From NCBI RefSeq assembly GCF_007993815.1, contig NZ_VJWE01000013.1, positions 1 to 64,000 on the forward strand: a stretch of 64,000 nucleotides of DNA, written 5' to 3'. Origin of the DNA: Acidovorax delafieldii. Lineage in GTDB: Bacteria > Pseudomonadota > Gammaproteobacteria > Burkholderiales > Burkholderiaceae_C. Positions within the stretch are counted from its first letter, which is position 1, and every line of letters begins with the position of its first letter. Under the pieces are notes generated by a model. It ran no database searches, had not been told where the DNA came from, and was given only the letters and a program-made list of their open reading frames with translations. Made by a program: the position numbers and the translations under genes. Shown piece by piece: positions 30,769 through 40,401 of this stretch.

Positions 30769-31718
30769 ATAGTCAGCACTCAAAATCTCTTTTGATGTGA
30801 CCTCCCGGGCATACGATTGCAACCAGGTGCTCTAGGCATCTGGTGTTCATGCCATCCATGAGCAGATACCGCGATAACCGGTATGCAACAGCCCTAGCTG
30901 GCGTTTTGCGCGCTTTCAGTCTCGGGCAAAACCGCCAGCAGGCACGTGGTTTTCGACGATTTGAGTGGCTTGTATATCGACCGGGCCGAAGTCACCCACA
31001 CGGTGTTGACAGGTGTCAGGCACCAGCCACGGTTCACCACACAAGTGCTTTGAATCACGGCGCGCTCTGGCCAGCGTCCGGCCATCAGCGCCCCATTGCA
31101 AACACTGTACGGTGCGCACGAAGCGCACCAGGAATCTCAATGCCCGCCAAACCGCCCCAGCTGCCGCAGCCCGCCCGTCAGGCCCCAGAGCGACACGCAC
31201 CAGCCGTCACACCCCTCCGACACTAAGAACCTGGTCAAAGTCTTTTTGGAGTTGCACAAGTACTTGCCCGAAGGGTTGGAGTGGAATCGGGCGATTGGAA
31301 GCCTCGGCTGCTTGCATGGTCAGCCCTGCGGTGTAGGGTTCTTCCTGGCCGGCGGACTTCTGTGGTGATGCTGCCTTGCACTGGTAGCGGGTGCCTGCCT
31401 GCAGCGCAAACACCGGCGCGCCGGTATGGCAGTGCCGCACCATTTGCGGCATGGTGCGCGGGGTTCTCAAAATGCGCCCACACCGGGCCATCGTCCGGGG
31501 ACAGCTAGGCACAGAACAGTCCGGGCCGCTGGCTGGAGCCTTCCTTGTCCATGCCAGCCCAGTTGGGGCATACGCAGGCTGGGGCCAAGATGAGGGCAAG
31601 GTAGCGCGTGGAGAACATGGACTAGGCTCTCCTGAAAGCAGTGCGCGCCGACGCACCGCTACCCATGCCGTGTGCCAGCGCGGCACCATTGCGCCGCCCC
31701 AGCGCAGTCTTCAGAAAG
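30769..31718. other. Gene-poor region, probably decayed DNA
   Basis: About 950 bases hold only short overlapping frames on both strands, none with a recognisable start, ribosome site or conserved motif. A short protein-like string occurs on the plus strand (about 30905-31054, containing HVVFDDLSGLYIDRAEVTHT) but has a stop just upstream. Two similar AGAACCTG(T/G)TCAAA blocks at about 31226 and 31770 might be remnants of a mobile element. I see no intact gene. Confidence 0.5.
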
Positions 31719-31754
31719 CAGAAAGGCCCCCGATGCCCATGGCACCGGGGGCCT
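31719..31754 (-). terminator. Terminator of the aldehyde dehydrogenase gene
   Basis: AGGCCCCCG ... CGGGGGCCT is a perfect 9-bp stem followed on the minus strand by TTTCTGC. The T-run is short, so termination may be partial. It lies 47 bases after the stop. Confidence 0.65.
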
Positions 31755-31800
31755 GCGACTACCGCGCTGAGAACCTGTTCAAAAAACGCGATGGTCACCC

Positions 31801-33237
31801 TCACACGTTCATGATCGACACCAGGCGCGTGTTCAGGTGCGCCTCGATGGCCTCGGGGCCACCCTCGGAGCCGTAGCCCGAATCCTTCAGGCCACCAAAC
31901 GGCAGCTCGGCTGCAGGTGCGGCGGCCTGGTTGATCCAGAGCATGCCGACTTCCAAGCGCTGCGCCAGCAAATGAGCGTTCTTCAGCGACGAAGTGAAGG
32001 CATAACCGGCCAGACCAAACGGCAGGCTGTTGGCCTCGGCAATGGCGTCTTCGATTTGGGTGAAGCCACGCACGGCAGCCACGGGGCCAAAGGGCTCTTC
32101 GTTCACGATGCGGGCCGACAGGGGCACGTCGTTCAGCACGGTGGGCTGGAAGAAGTTGCCTTCGGTGCCGATGCGCTCGCCACCGGCCAGCACCTTGGCG
32201 CCCTGCTGTACCGCATCGGCCAACAAGTCGGCCATGGCGGTAATGCGACGCGGGTTGGCCAACGGGCCCATCTGCGTGCCGGCCGTGAGGCCATCGCCCA
32301 CCTTCAGGCCCTGCGCGTACTTGGCGAAGGCAGCCACGAAGTCGGCACGGATGCTTTCGTGCACCAGATAGCGCGTGGGCGAGATGCAGACCTGGCCTGC
32401 GTTGCGGAACTTGGCGCCGCTGCCGATCTTGATGGCGAGTTCGAGGTCGGCGTCTTCCGCGACGATCACCGGTGCGTGGCCGCCCAGTTCCATCGTCAAG
32501 CGCTTCATGTGCTTGCCGGCCAGCGCAGCCAGTTGCTTGCCCACGGGCGTGGAACCCGTGAACGTGACCTTGCGGATGACGGGGTGCGGGATCAGGTAGT
32601 TGGAGATTTCCGCCGGGTCGCCATAGACCAGGCCCACGGTGCCTGCAGGCACGCCCGCATCGGCAAACGCGCGGATCAGCTCGGCCGGGCTGGCGGGGGT
32701 TTCTTCGGGTGCCTTGACCAGGATGGAGCAGCCTGCGCCCAGCGCGGCGGCCAGTTTGCGCACCACCTGGTTGATGGGGAAGTTCCACGGCGTGAACGCA
32801 GCCACGGGCCCCACCGGGTCCTTCAGCACCATCTGCGTGGCCTTGAGATTACGCGAGGGCACGATGCGGCCGTACACACGCAGCGACTCGTCGGCAAACC
32901 ATTCGATGATGTCGGCGGACGCCATGGTCTCGACCTTGGCTTCGGCCAGGGGCTTGCCCTGCTCTTGCACCATGATGGCGGCGATGGCCTCGGCGCGCTC
33001 GCGCATCAGTGCAGCGGCGCGGCGCATGGTCTTGGCACGCTCAGCGGCGGGCATGTCGCGCCAGGCTTCAAAGCCCTTTTGTGCGGCGTCCAGCGCGCGG
33101 TCCAGGTCCACCTTGGTGGCATGGGCCACACGGCCAATTTCTTTGCCCGTGGCGGGGTTGAACACGGCAAGGGTCTTGCCTTCGGCGGCGTCTTGCCACT
33201 GGCCTGCGATGAAGAGCTGGGTGTTTGGATAGGTCAT
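31801..33237 (-). CDS. gabD: NAD(P)-dependent aldehyde dehydrogenase, succinate-semialdehyde dehydrogenase-like
   Basis: A 478-residue class ALDH enzyme with all catalytic residues: N153 in FTPWNFP, E250 in ELGGHAP and C284 in GQVCISP. The GSTPVGK cofactor loop (228-234) and the C-terminal [15 protein letters not shown] are present. Length and sequence best fit the GabD/SSADH group, which oxidises succinate semialdehyde to succinate, but related aldehydes cannot be ruled out. It is divergent from the aminotransferase gene 211 bases away, an arrangement that would suit amine or amino-acid breakdown. Confidence 0.85.
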   Translation of the reverse strand: MTYPNTQLFIAGQWQDAAEGKTLAVFNPATGKEIGRVAHATKVDLDRALDAAQKGFEAWRDMPAAERAKTMRRAAALMRERAEAIAAIMVQEQGKPLAEAKVETMASADIIEWFADESLRVYGRIVPSRNLKATQMVLKDPVGPVAAFTPWNFPINQVVRKLAAALGAGCSILVKAPEETPASPAELIRAFADAGVPAGTVGLVYGDPAEISNYLIPHPVIRKVTFTGSTPVGKQLAALAGKHMKRLTMELGGHAPVIVAEDADLELAIKIGSGAKFRNAGQVCISPTRYLVHESIRADFVAAFAKYAQGLKVGDGLTAGTQMGPLANPRRITAMADLLADAVQQGAKVLAGGERIGTEGNFFQPTVLNDVPLSARIVNEEPFGPVAAVRGFTQIEDAIAEANSLPFGLAGYAFTSSLKNAHLLAQRLEVGMLWINQAAAPAAELPFGGLKDSGYGSEGGPEAIEAHLNTRLVSIMNV

Positions 33238-33448
33238 GAGCGTTGGGGTCAGCCAAAAAAATCAAAAAAACGACTATACGCCTGCAGCGATGAAATCCCC
33301 CTGAGTCGCCTTCGTCGCCTTTCCCCACCGGGGGACAACGCCAGTGGCTAGGCGAAGCCTGCTCCGCGGCCTTCCGTGTTACGTGACGACATCAGCAGGT
33401 TGAAGAATCGCTGCGATGATGGGAGAGTTGTTGACGCAAGGAGATTGC
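33238..33448. other. Divergent intergenic region between aldehyde dehydrogenase and aminotransferase
   Basis: It contains a GC-rich block with CCCCCTGAG ... CCGGGGG arms (about 33297-33335) and GCCAGTGGCTAGGCGAAGCC, which looks like another dispersed element, but no second copy is found in the window. No gene is seen. Confidence 0.4.
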
Positions 33449-34621
33449 ATGCGAGAAGTAGTCCAAAGCCTCGAAGAGTCGCGCATCCGCGAAGTGGCCA
33501 ACGAAGGCCTGGGGCGCAGCGATGTGCTGAAGTTCTGGTTCGGCGAGAGCGACGAGGTAACGCCGGATTTCATCCGCGACGCGGCCATTGCGTCGCTGCA
33601 AAAGGGCGAGACCTTTTATGCCCACAACCTGGGCCTGCCCGAACTGCGCCACGCGATTGCAGGCTACATGCACGGCCTGCACCCGCAGCAGCACACCGAT
33701 GCGTGGTTCGACCGCATCGCAGTGACGTCCGGCGGTGTGAACGGCCTGATGGTGGCCGTGCAGACCCTGGTGGACGCGGGCGACGAAGTGGTGCTGGTGA
33801 CGCCCGTGTGGCCCAACCTGGTGGCGCAGCCGCGCATTCTGGGGGCGCAGGTGCGCACTGTGCCACTGGTGGCCGACGTGCACGGCGCATGGCGCCTGGA
33901 CATGGATGCGCTGCTGGCCGCCATCACACGCGGCACGCGCCTGCTGGTCGTCAACGCACCCAACAACCCCACGGGCTGGACGCTGACGCGCGAGGAGCAA
34001 GCCACCATCCTGGCGCACTGCCGCCGCACGGGCACGTGGATTTTGGCGGACGAGGTGTATGAGCGGCTGTACTACGCGGGTGACACGGCCAATGGCGCGG
34101 CGCCCAGTTTTCTCGACGTGGCCGAGCCCGAGGACCGGCTGATCGTGACGCACAGCTTTTCCAAGAGCTTTTTGATGACCGGCTGGCGCCTTGGGTGGCT
34201 GGTGTTGCCGCCGTCACTCACCCAGGCGGTGGGCAAGCTGATCGAGTTCAACACCTCATGCGCGCCGGTGTTTGTGCAGCGCGGAGCCACGGTGGCGCTG
34301 CAGCGCACGGAGGAGGTGACGCCCGCGCTGGTGAACCATCTACGCAACTGCCGCGACACGCTGGTGCCGCTGCTGGCCGAGGTGCCGGGAGTGTCGGTGG
34401 CCACGCCACGTGGGGGCATGTATGCGTTCTTCCACATCGACGGGCATGACGAGTGTTTGCCGCTGGCCAAGCGGTTGGTACGGGAGGCGGGGCTGGGGTT
34501 GGCTCCCGGCAGCGCGTTTGGGGGAGAGGCGTCGGGGTGGTTGCGGTGGTGTTTTGCGAGTCAGGATCTCGGGAGGTTGGAGGAAGGGGTGGGGAGATTG
34601 CGGGGGTGGCTGAAGGGGTGA
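33449..34621 (+). CDS. PLP-dependent aminotransferase, class I/II
   Basis: A 390-residue fold-type I aminotransferase. The start at 33449 is set by AAGGAG 5 bases upstream; an in-frame ATG at 33416 is less likely. Motifs: NAPNNPTGW (169-177), DEVYERLYY (201-209) binding the cofactor, the Schiff-base Lys K239 in SFSKSFLMTGWRLGW, and the C-terminal substrate Arg in GWLRWCFA. The substrate amino acid is not predictable. Similar proteins are annotated as aspartate- or alanine-type aminotransferases. Confidence 0.9.
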   Translation: MREVVQSLEESRIREVANEGLGRSDVLKFWFGESDEVTPDFIRDAAIASLQKGETFYAHNLGLPELRHAIAGYMHGLHPQQHTDAWFDRIAVTSGGVNGLMVAVQTLVDAGDEVVLVTPVWPNLVAQPRILGAQVRTVPLVADVHGAWRLDMDALLAAITRGTRLLVVNAPNNPTGWTLTREEQATILAHCRRTGTWILADEVYERLYYAGDTANGAAPSFLDVAEPEDRLIVTHSFSKSFLMTGWRLGWLVLPPSLTQAVGKLIEFNTSCAPVFVQRGATVALQRTEEVTPALVNHLRNCRDTLVPLLAEVPGVSVATPRGGMYAFFHIDGHDECLPLAKRLVREAGLGLAPGSAFGGEASGWLRWCFASQDLGRLEEGVGRLRGWLKG

Positions 34622-34627
34622 TTTGAG

Positions 34628-34692
34628 GTTTTTGAGCTTTTTTGGCCGCAGGCGCTAGTGGGATATGCGGCGGTAGCTATTGATTTTGTAGT
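34628..34692 (+). repeat. Dispersed short repeat, copy E
   Basis: TTTTTGAGC, GGCCGCAGGCGCTAGTG, GGATATGC, then GTAGCTATTGATTTTGTAG. It begins just after the aminotransferase stop and is the mirror partner of copy F on the far side of the composite palindrome. Confidence 0.8.
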
Positions 34693-34718
34693 GTCTGGTG
34701 GAGTGTGCTGATTGGGCC

Positions 34719-35402
34719 GCATGCCTGGGTTGAGGGCAGAGGCCGGGAGTCGCCCGGCATGCGAGTCCCTTTCTTTCGCGTCGCCGAAAGAAAGGAACCA
34801 AAGAAAGGGCGACCCCACTGTCTGCGTCCCCTGCGCTTCGCTACGGGGCAACCTGCGGTGCTCGGGTTTGGCGGGGTCTCGCTCAACTCGCGCCGCTGCG
34901 CGTCGCTCAAACACACGCGAGCCCTGATCCGCCAAACCCTGCGCTCCTCGGCGCATCCACAGGGGCACGGGGAGCAGAACATCCACACGGGCCATCGCTG
35001 CGCTCGGCCCCGAATCGCGGGCGCAAGCGCCACGCGCTGCGAAAGCTGGGCCGAGCGCAGTGATGGCCCGTGTGGCTGTTCGGCTGTTCGGCTGTTGGAT
35101 GTTCGGCTCCTCACCCCTGCTGGCTGCGCCTGCGGCGGGGCGGTTGTGGGGTGAGCATGGGCGTCGAAGCGCCCATGCTTCGTGAACTGGCTCGCCGTGG
35201 CTGTCCGAGCGGCGCGCGCAGCGCAAAGCGAGTTCCACGGCGCACCCCGCAACCGACTCGACGCAGGTCTGCCCCGAAGCGCAGCGCAGGGGTCGCAGAC
35301 TGGGGGTCGCCTTTTCTTTGGTGACTTTCTTTTGGCGAAGCAAAAGAAAGTTACTCGCTCGCCGGGCGACTCCCGGCCTCCGCCCTCAAGCCAGGCATGC
35401 GG
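34719..35402. repeat. Large composite inverted-repeat element
   Basis: The outer arms (about 34719-34843 and 35273-35402) are inverted copies of roughly 125 bases, each with GCCGGGAGTCGCCCGGC and a CTTTCTTT...AAAGAAAG hairpin. Inner arms at 34983-35010 and 35048-35075 pair over 28 bases with one mismatch. A further hairpin, CATGGGCG-TCGAAG-CGCCCATG, lies at 35157-35178, and CTGTTCGG units repeat around 35077-35105. Short frames inside look like by-products of the palindromes and have no protein motifs. No transposase is present. It sits exactly between two convergent genes. Confidence 0.75.
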
Positions 35403-35463
35403 TCAAATCAACGCACCGCAGCGTAGGCACACGCAGTTCAAAAGAGAAACAAGCAAGCAGCAC

Positions 35464-35532
35464 ACTACAAAAAGAATAGCTACCTAGGCATGTTCCACTA
35501 GCGCAGGCAGCCCAAACCGCTCAAAAACTACT
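35464..35532 (-). repeat. Dispersed short repeat, copy F
   Basis: This is the reverse-strand equivalent of copy E: TAGTTTTTGAGC, GCGCTAGTGGAACATGCC, then GTAGCTATTCTTTTTGTAGTG. Its outer edge includes the stop codon of the outer-membrane efflux gene. Confidence 0.8.
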
Positions 35533-37024
35533 GCGGCACAGCCGCCACCCTCACCGCAGGCTGATCCCCCCACCCTCCTCCGAGCGCCCGAATCAACCCC
35601 ACCGTCGCCACATACTGCGCCGTCCGCACCTGCAGCTCCTGCCGCCGATTGCGCAACTCGCTGCGGCGCGCGTCCAGCAACTCCAGCTGGCTCACCAACC
35701 CATTGCGATACCGCACATCCGACAACTGCGTGGCCCGCCGCGCGGCCGTCACCGCCCGCCCCTGCGCCTCGGCTTGGCCGGAGAGCAGGCGCAGCGAGGT
35801 CAGCTGATCCTCCACGTCACGAAACGCATTGAGCACCTGCCCCCGGTGGTCCGCCAGCGCAGCCTCGAGGCGCGCCTTCGCGCCCTCGATCTGCGCATCG
35901 CGCTGGCCGCCGTCAAAGATCGGCAGCGACAGCAGCGCGCTCACGCCCCAGGCACGGGCCGACCACTTGAACAGATCGCCCAGCTCGGGCGACGCATGCC
36001 CCGCATTGCCCGTGAGCGTGACGGCCGGGAACCACGCCTTCTGCGCCACGCCCACGCGCGCTTGCGCGGCCAGCACGGCAGTTTGCGCGGCTGACACATC
36101 GGGACGACGCGCCAGCACCGTGCCGGGCACACCCGGCGGAATCACCGGCAACGCGGCGTCGCCCGTCGCGGGCGGCAGCACAAAACCGCTGGCCACCTCG
36201 CCCGCCAGCACGGCCAGCGCGTTGGTGAGCAGGGCCTGCTGGCGCTGCAAGGCCAGCGCGTCGGACTCGGTGGCCGCCACCTCGGTCTGCACACGGGCCA
36301 CGTCCAGCTCGGCCACATCGCCAGCCTGCAGGCGGCGCTGCGTCAGGCGCAGCGTGTCCTGGTACGCGGCCAGGCTCTCTTGCACCAGCACCTGCTCGGC
36401 TTGCACCGCGCGCAGCTGCAGATAGGTTTGCGCCACGTCGGCTTGCACCATGAGGCGCGTGCTTTGCAGCAGGGCTTCGCGCGCGTCGGCGTCCAGCCGC
36501 GCGGCGTCACTGGTTTGCGAGAGGCGGCCGAACAGGTCCAGCTCGTACGATGCATTGAGCCCCGCTGTACCCAGCGTGGCAGGTGTTGCGCTGCCCGTGG
36601 TGGCAGCGCCTGCCTGGCGTGTCACACCGGCCGAGGCGCCCACTTGCACCGAGCGCGCGGCATCGGCAGAGCGCAGCAGCGAGCGCGCCTCGGCCAGCCG
36701 CGCGGCGGCCTGCTGGATGCTGGTGTTGGCCTGGCCCGCGCGCAATACCAGGTCGGCCAGCACCGGGTCTTGAAAGCCCAGCCACCACTCGCCGCGGGGC
36801 TGTGCCTCGGCGGGGGCGGCCACCGTCCAGGGGGCCGTGGGCAGCGCGCCGCCCCCTGCCGTGAAGCTGGCGGGCACGGGCACACCCGCATGCGGCGCGG
36901 GGGCCACGGGCTGCGTCATGCAACCGGCCAGCACCAGGGCGGCGGCCAGGGGCGCCAGCAGGCTGCGCTTGCGCGCCGCAAGGGCACCGTCGGTGGAGTT
37001 TTTCTTCAATAGCAAATCGGTCAT
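35528..37024 (-). CDS. opcM: RND multidrug outer-membrane lipoprotein (OprM/OpcM-like)
   Basis: A 498-residue NodT-family outer-membrane channel. The start at 37024 (MTDLLLKKN) precedes a lipoprotein signal with lipobox LVLAGC. The two TolC repeats carry the typical TAPWTVAAPAEAQPRGEWW start, AARLAEARSLLRSADAA and DLFGRL...SDAARLDADA in the first half, and LLSLPIFDGGQRDAQ in the second. It is the last gene of the pump operon, 109 bases after the permease. The arrangement matches ceoR-llpE-ceoAB-opcM of Burkholderia, whence the symbol. Confidence 0.88.
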   Translation of the reverse strand: MTDLLLKKNSTDGALAARKRSLLAPLAAALVLAGCMTQPVAPAPHAGVPVPASFTAGGGALPTAPWTVAAPAEAQPRGEWWLGFQDPVLADLVLRAGQANTSIQQAAARLAEARSLLRSADAARSVQVGASAGVTRQAGAATTGSATPATLGTAGLNASYELDLFGRLSQTSDAARLDADAREALLQSTRLMVQADVAQTYLQLRAVQAEQVLVQESLAAYQDTLRLTQRRLQAGDVAELDVARVQTEVAATESDALALQRQQALLTNALAVLAGEVASGFVLPPATGDAALPVIPPGVPGTVLARRPDVSAAQTAVLAAQARVGVAQKAWFPAVTLTGNAGHASPELGDLFKWSARAWGVSALLSLPIFDGGQRDAQIEGAKARLEAALADHRGQVLNAFRDVEDQLTSLRLLSGQAEAQGRAVTAARRATQLSDVRYRNGLVSQLELLDARRSELRNRRQELQVRTAQYVATVGLIRALGGGWGDQPAVRVAAVPQ

Positions 37025-37133
37025 GGTTGGTCTCCTGCCCCGCTCGATGCACCCGTTGCAGTCGGCAGCGGGTGCACCGTGGAGCGCGCATCTAGGGCCA
37101 CAAAGGTCGTTGTTGTCACCGCGGTCAAGGGCA

Positions 37134-40100
37134 TCATTCGTGCTCCTTGCGTGGCGCAGCCAGCACGGGGTGCGCGGTGCCACCAGTGCCAGTGTTGTGC
37201 GAGATAGGCGCCACATGCGCGCCATGCTCCACCAGCGGGCGGTTGCCCGCCAGCTTGCGCAACAGCACGTAGAACACGGGCGTGAGGAACAGGCCGAAGG
37301 CCGTCACACCAATCATCCCGGCGAACACCGCCACGCCCATGGCGCTGCGCATTTCGGCGCCCGCGCCGGTGGACAGCACCAGGGGCAACACACCCATCAC
37401 GAAGGCCAGCGAGGTCATCAGGATGGGGCGCAGCCGCAGGCGGCTGGCCTCGATGGCGGCCTGCACGGGGGTACGCCCGGCAAACTCCAGCTCGCGCGCA
37501 AACTCCACGATCAGGATGGCGTTCTTGGCCGATAGCCCCACCAGCACGATGAGCCCGATCTGCGTGAACACGTTGTTGTCGCCGTTGCTCAGCCACACCC
37601 CGGTCATGGCCGCCAGGATGCCCATGGGCACGATCAGGATGATGGCAATGGGCAGCGTCAGGCTCTCGTACTGCGCGGCCAGCACCAGGAACACCAGCAG
37701 GATGGCCAGCGGGAACACCAGCACGGCGGAGTTGCCGGCCAGGATCTCCTGGTAGGTCAGCTCGGTCCATTCGAACGTGATGCCCTGGGGCAGCGTCTCC
37801 TTGGCGATGCGCTCGATGGCCGCCTGCGCCTGACCTGACGAATAACCAGGCGCGGGGCCGCCGTTCACATCAGCAGCCAAGTAGCCGTTGTAGCGCATGG
37901 CGCGTTCGGGGCCGAAGCTCGGCTCCATCTTCATCAGCGCCGACAGTGGCACCATCTCGCCGGTGGCAGAGCGCACCTTGAGCAGGCCCACGTCTTCAGC
38001 CCGCGCGCGGTAGGCCGCATCGGCCTGCACGCGCACGCTGTAGGTGCGGCCAAACTGGTTGAAGTCGTTGGCGTAGAGGCTGCCCAGGTAGATCTGCAGC
38101 GTGTCGAAGATGTCCGTCACGGGCACGCCGAGCTGGCGTGCCTTGGTGCGGTCGATGTTGGCGTACAGCTGCGGCACGTTGACCTGCCAGCTGGTGAACA
38201 ACCCCGCCAGCTCGGGCGTCTGGTAGGCCTTGGCCATGAAAGCCTTCACCGCGTTGTCCATGGCTTCATAGCCCAGCGAGGCACGGTCTTCGATCTGCAG
38301 CTTGAAGCCGCCCGTGGTGCCCAGGCCCGCCACCGGGGGCGGCGGGAACATGGCGATGAACGCGTCCTGGATGCTGCCAAACGCCTGGTTCAGCTGGCCT
38401 GCCACCGCACCGCCGCTCTGGTCGGCACGGGTGCGCTCGGCAAAGGGCTTGAGCGTGGCGAACACGATGCCGGAGTTGGAGCTGTTGGTGAAGCCGTTGA
38501 TCGACAGGCCGGGGAAGGCGATCGCGTCTTCGACGTTCGGGTTCTCCTTCATGATCTCACCCATGCGGCGGATCACGTTCTCGGTGCGGTCCAGCGTGGC
38601 GCCGTCGGGCAGCTGCGCAAAGCCGATCAGATACTGCTTGTCTTGCGCGGGCACGAAGCCGCCGGGCACGATCTTGAACAGGCCGACTGTGGCGCCCACC
38701 AGCGCAAGGTAGATCACGAACATCAGCGCCTTGCGGCCGATGACGCGCTTGACGCCGCCGCTGTAGGCCTCGGAGCCGCGATGGAACAAGCGATTGAAGC
38801 CGCGGAACAGGCCGCCGAACACCTTGTCCATGCCGCGCGTGAGCGCGTCCTTGGGCTCGTCGTGGCCCTTGAGCAGCAGCGCCGACAGCGCGGGCGACAG
38901 GGTCAGCGAGTTGATCGCCGAGATCACCGTGGAGATCGCGATGGTCACCGCGAACTGGCGATAGAACTGGCCCGTGAGCCCGCTGATGAAAGCCAGTGGC
39001 ACGAACACCGCCACCAGCACCAGTGCGATGGCAATGATGGGGCCGGAGACTTCGCGCATGGCGCGGTAAGTGGCCTCGCGCGGGGTCAGGCCCGCCTCGA
39101 TGTTGCGCTCGACGTTCTCCACCACCACGATGGCGTCGTCCACCACGATGCCGATGGCCAGCACCAGGCCGAACAGGGAGAGTGCGTTGATCGAGAAACC
39201 CAGCAGGTGCAGCACCGCGAACGTGCCCACCACCGACACCGGCACGGCCAGCAGCGGGATGATGGACGCGCGCCAGGTCTGCAGGAACAAAATCACCACC
39301 AGCACCACGAGGGCGATGGCTTCGAGCAGCGTGTGGATCACGGACTTGATCGACGCACGCACGAACTGCGTGGGGTCGTACGCAATCCGGTACTCCACGC
39401 CTTCGGGCATGTTCTTCTGGATCTCGTCCATGGTCTTGCGCACGTTGGCCGAGATGTCGAGCGCGTTGGAGCCCGGCGCCTGGAACACGCCCATGCCCAC
39501 GGCAGGGTCGTTGTTGAGCAGCGAGCGCAGCGAATAGTCGGCCGCGCCCAGCTCCAGTCGGGCGATGTCGCGCAGGCGTGTCACCGCACCATCCGCACCG
39601 GTCTTGACGATGATGTCGCCGAACTCTTCTTCGGTCTGCAGGCGGCCCTGCGCGTTGATGGACAGCTGCAAGTCCACGCCAGGCAGGCCGGGCGATGCGC
39701 CCACCACACCTGCAGCGGCTTGCACGTTCTGGCCGCGGATGGCGGCCACCACGTCGCTGGCCGAGAGGCCGCGCTGCGCGACCTTTTGCGGGTCGAGCCA
39801 CACACGCATGGAGTAGTCGCCGCCGCCAAAGATCTGCACCTGGCCCACGCCCTGGATGCGCGCAAGGCGGTCCTTCACATTGAGCACGGCGTAGTTGCGC
39901 AGGTAGTCGATGTCGTAGCGGTTGTTGGGCGAGACCAGGTGGACCACCATGGTCAGGTCCGGCGCGCTCTTGACGGTGGTGACGCCCAGGCGGCGCACTT
40001 CCTCGGGCAGGCGCGGCTCGGCCTGCGAGACGCGGTTTTGCACCAGCTGCTGGGCCTTGTCGGGGTCGGTGCCCAGCGCAAACGTCACGGTCAGCGTCAT

Positions 40101-40367
40101 CACACCGTCGGTGGTGGCCTGGCTGCCCATGTAGAGCATGCCTTCCACGCCGTTGATGGACTCCTCCAGCGGCGTGGCCACGGTCTCGGCGATCACCTTG
40201 GGGTTGGCGCCCGGGTACTGTGCGCGTACCACCACGGAGGGCGGCGCGACTTCAGGGTATTCGGAGATGGGCAGACCGCGCAATGCGATGAGCCCCCCGA
40301 GGAAGATGAGCACCGACAGCACCCCGGCAAAGATGGGGCGGTCGATGAAGAAGCGGGACAGGTTCAT
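37134..40367 (-). CDS. ceoB: RND multidrug efflux permease (MexF/BpeF/CeoB-like, HAE1)
   Basis: A 1077-residue proton-driven drug exporter. The start at 40367 (MNLSRFFIDRPIFAGVLS) follows AAGGAATTTGC. HAE1 hallmarks are present: GLPISEYPEVAPP, the TM4 relay IGIVVDDAIVVVENVERN, FISGLTGQFYRQFA, DKQYLIGFAQLPDGATLDRT and GLSAKNAILIVEFA. Sequence follows MexF rather than AcrB (for example YLGSLYANDFNQFGRTY, AAQYESLTLPIAIIL). Relatives export chloramphenicol, trimethoprim and fluoroquinolones; the spectrum here is inferred from that family. Confidence 0.93.
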   Translation of the reverse strand: MNLSRFFIDRPIFAGVLSVLIFLGGLIALRGLPISEYPEVAPPSVVVRAQYPGANPKVIAETVATPLEESINGVEGMLYMGSQATTDGVMTLTVTFALGTDPDKAQQLVQNRVSQAEPRLPEEVRRLGVTTVKSAPDLTMVVHLVSPNNRYDIDYLRNYAVLNVKDRLARIQGVGQVQIFGGGDYSMRVWLDPQKVAQRGLSASDVVAAIRGQNVQAAAGVVGASPGLPGVDLQLSINAQGRLQTEEEFGDIIVKTGADGAVTRLRDIARLELGAADYSLRSLLNNDPAVGMGVFQAPGSNALDISANVRKTMDEIQKNMPEGVEYRIAYDPTQFVRASIKSVIHTLLEAIALVVLVVILFLQTWRASIIPLLAVPVSVVGTFAVLHLLGFSINALSLFGLVLAIGIVVDDAIVVVENVERNIEAGLTPREATYRAMREVSGPIIAIALVLVAVFVPLAFISGLTGQFYRQFAVTIAISTVISAINSLTLSPALSALLLKGHDEPKDALTRGMDKVFGGLFRGFNRLFHRGSEAYSGGVKRVIGRKALMFVIYLALVGATVGLFKIVPGGFVPAQDKQYLIGFAQLPDGATLDRTENVIRRMGEIMKENPNVEDAIAFPGLSINGFTNSSNSGIVFATLKPFAERTRADQSGGAVAGQLNQAFGSIQDAFIAMFPPPPVAGLGTTGGFKLQIEDRASLGYEAMDNAVKAFMAKAYQTPELAGLFTSWQVNVPQLYANIDRTKARQLGVPVTDIFDTLQIYLGSLYANDFNQFGRTYSVRVQADAAYRARAEDVGLLKVRSATGEMVPLSALMKMEPSFGPERAMRYNGYLAADVNGGPAPGYSSGQAQAAIERIAKETLPQGITFEWTELTYQEILAGNSAVLVFPLAILLVFLVLAAQYESLTLPIAIILIVPMGILAAMTGVWLSNGDNNVFTQIGLIVLVGLSAKNAILIVEFARELEFAGRTPVQAAIEASRLRLRPILMTSLAFVMGVLPLVLSTGAGAEMRSAMGVAVFAGMIGVTAFGLFLTPVFYVLLRKLAGNRPLVEHGAHVAPISHNTGTGGTAHPVLAAPRKEHE

Positions 40368-40401
40368 GGATGCAAATTCCTTGCGTCGCTGGTTCGCACG
40401 C

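Noticed and set aside
30843..31226. A 127-codon frame in the gene-poor region
   Set aside because: No ribosome site, no motif, and other frames of the same DNA look equally coding-like.
33290..33365. GC-rich block considered as another member of the dispersed repeat family
   Set aside because: It lacks the GCGCTAGTG and AGCTAT cores, and no second copy was found in the window.
34561..35343. Several 70-260 codon frames inside the 34.7-35.4 kb palindrome
   Set aside because: They overlap on both strands, follow the inverted repeats, start without ribosome sites and contain low-complexity Arg/Ala/Ser sequence.
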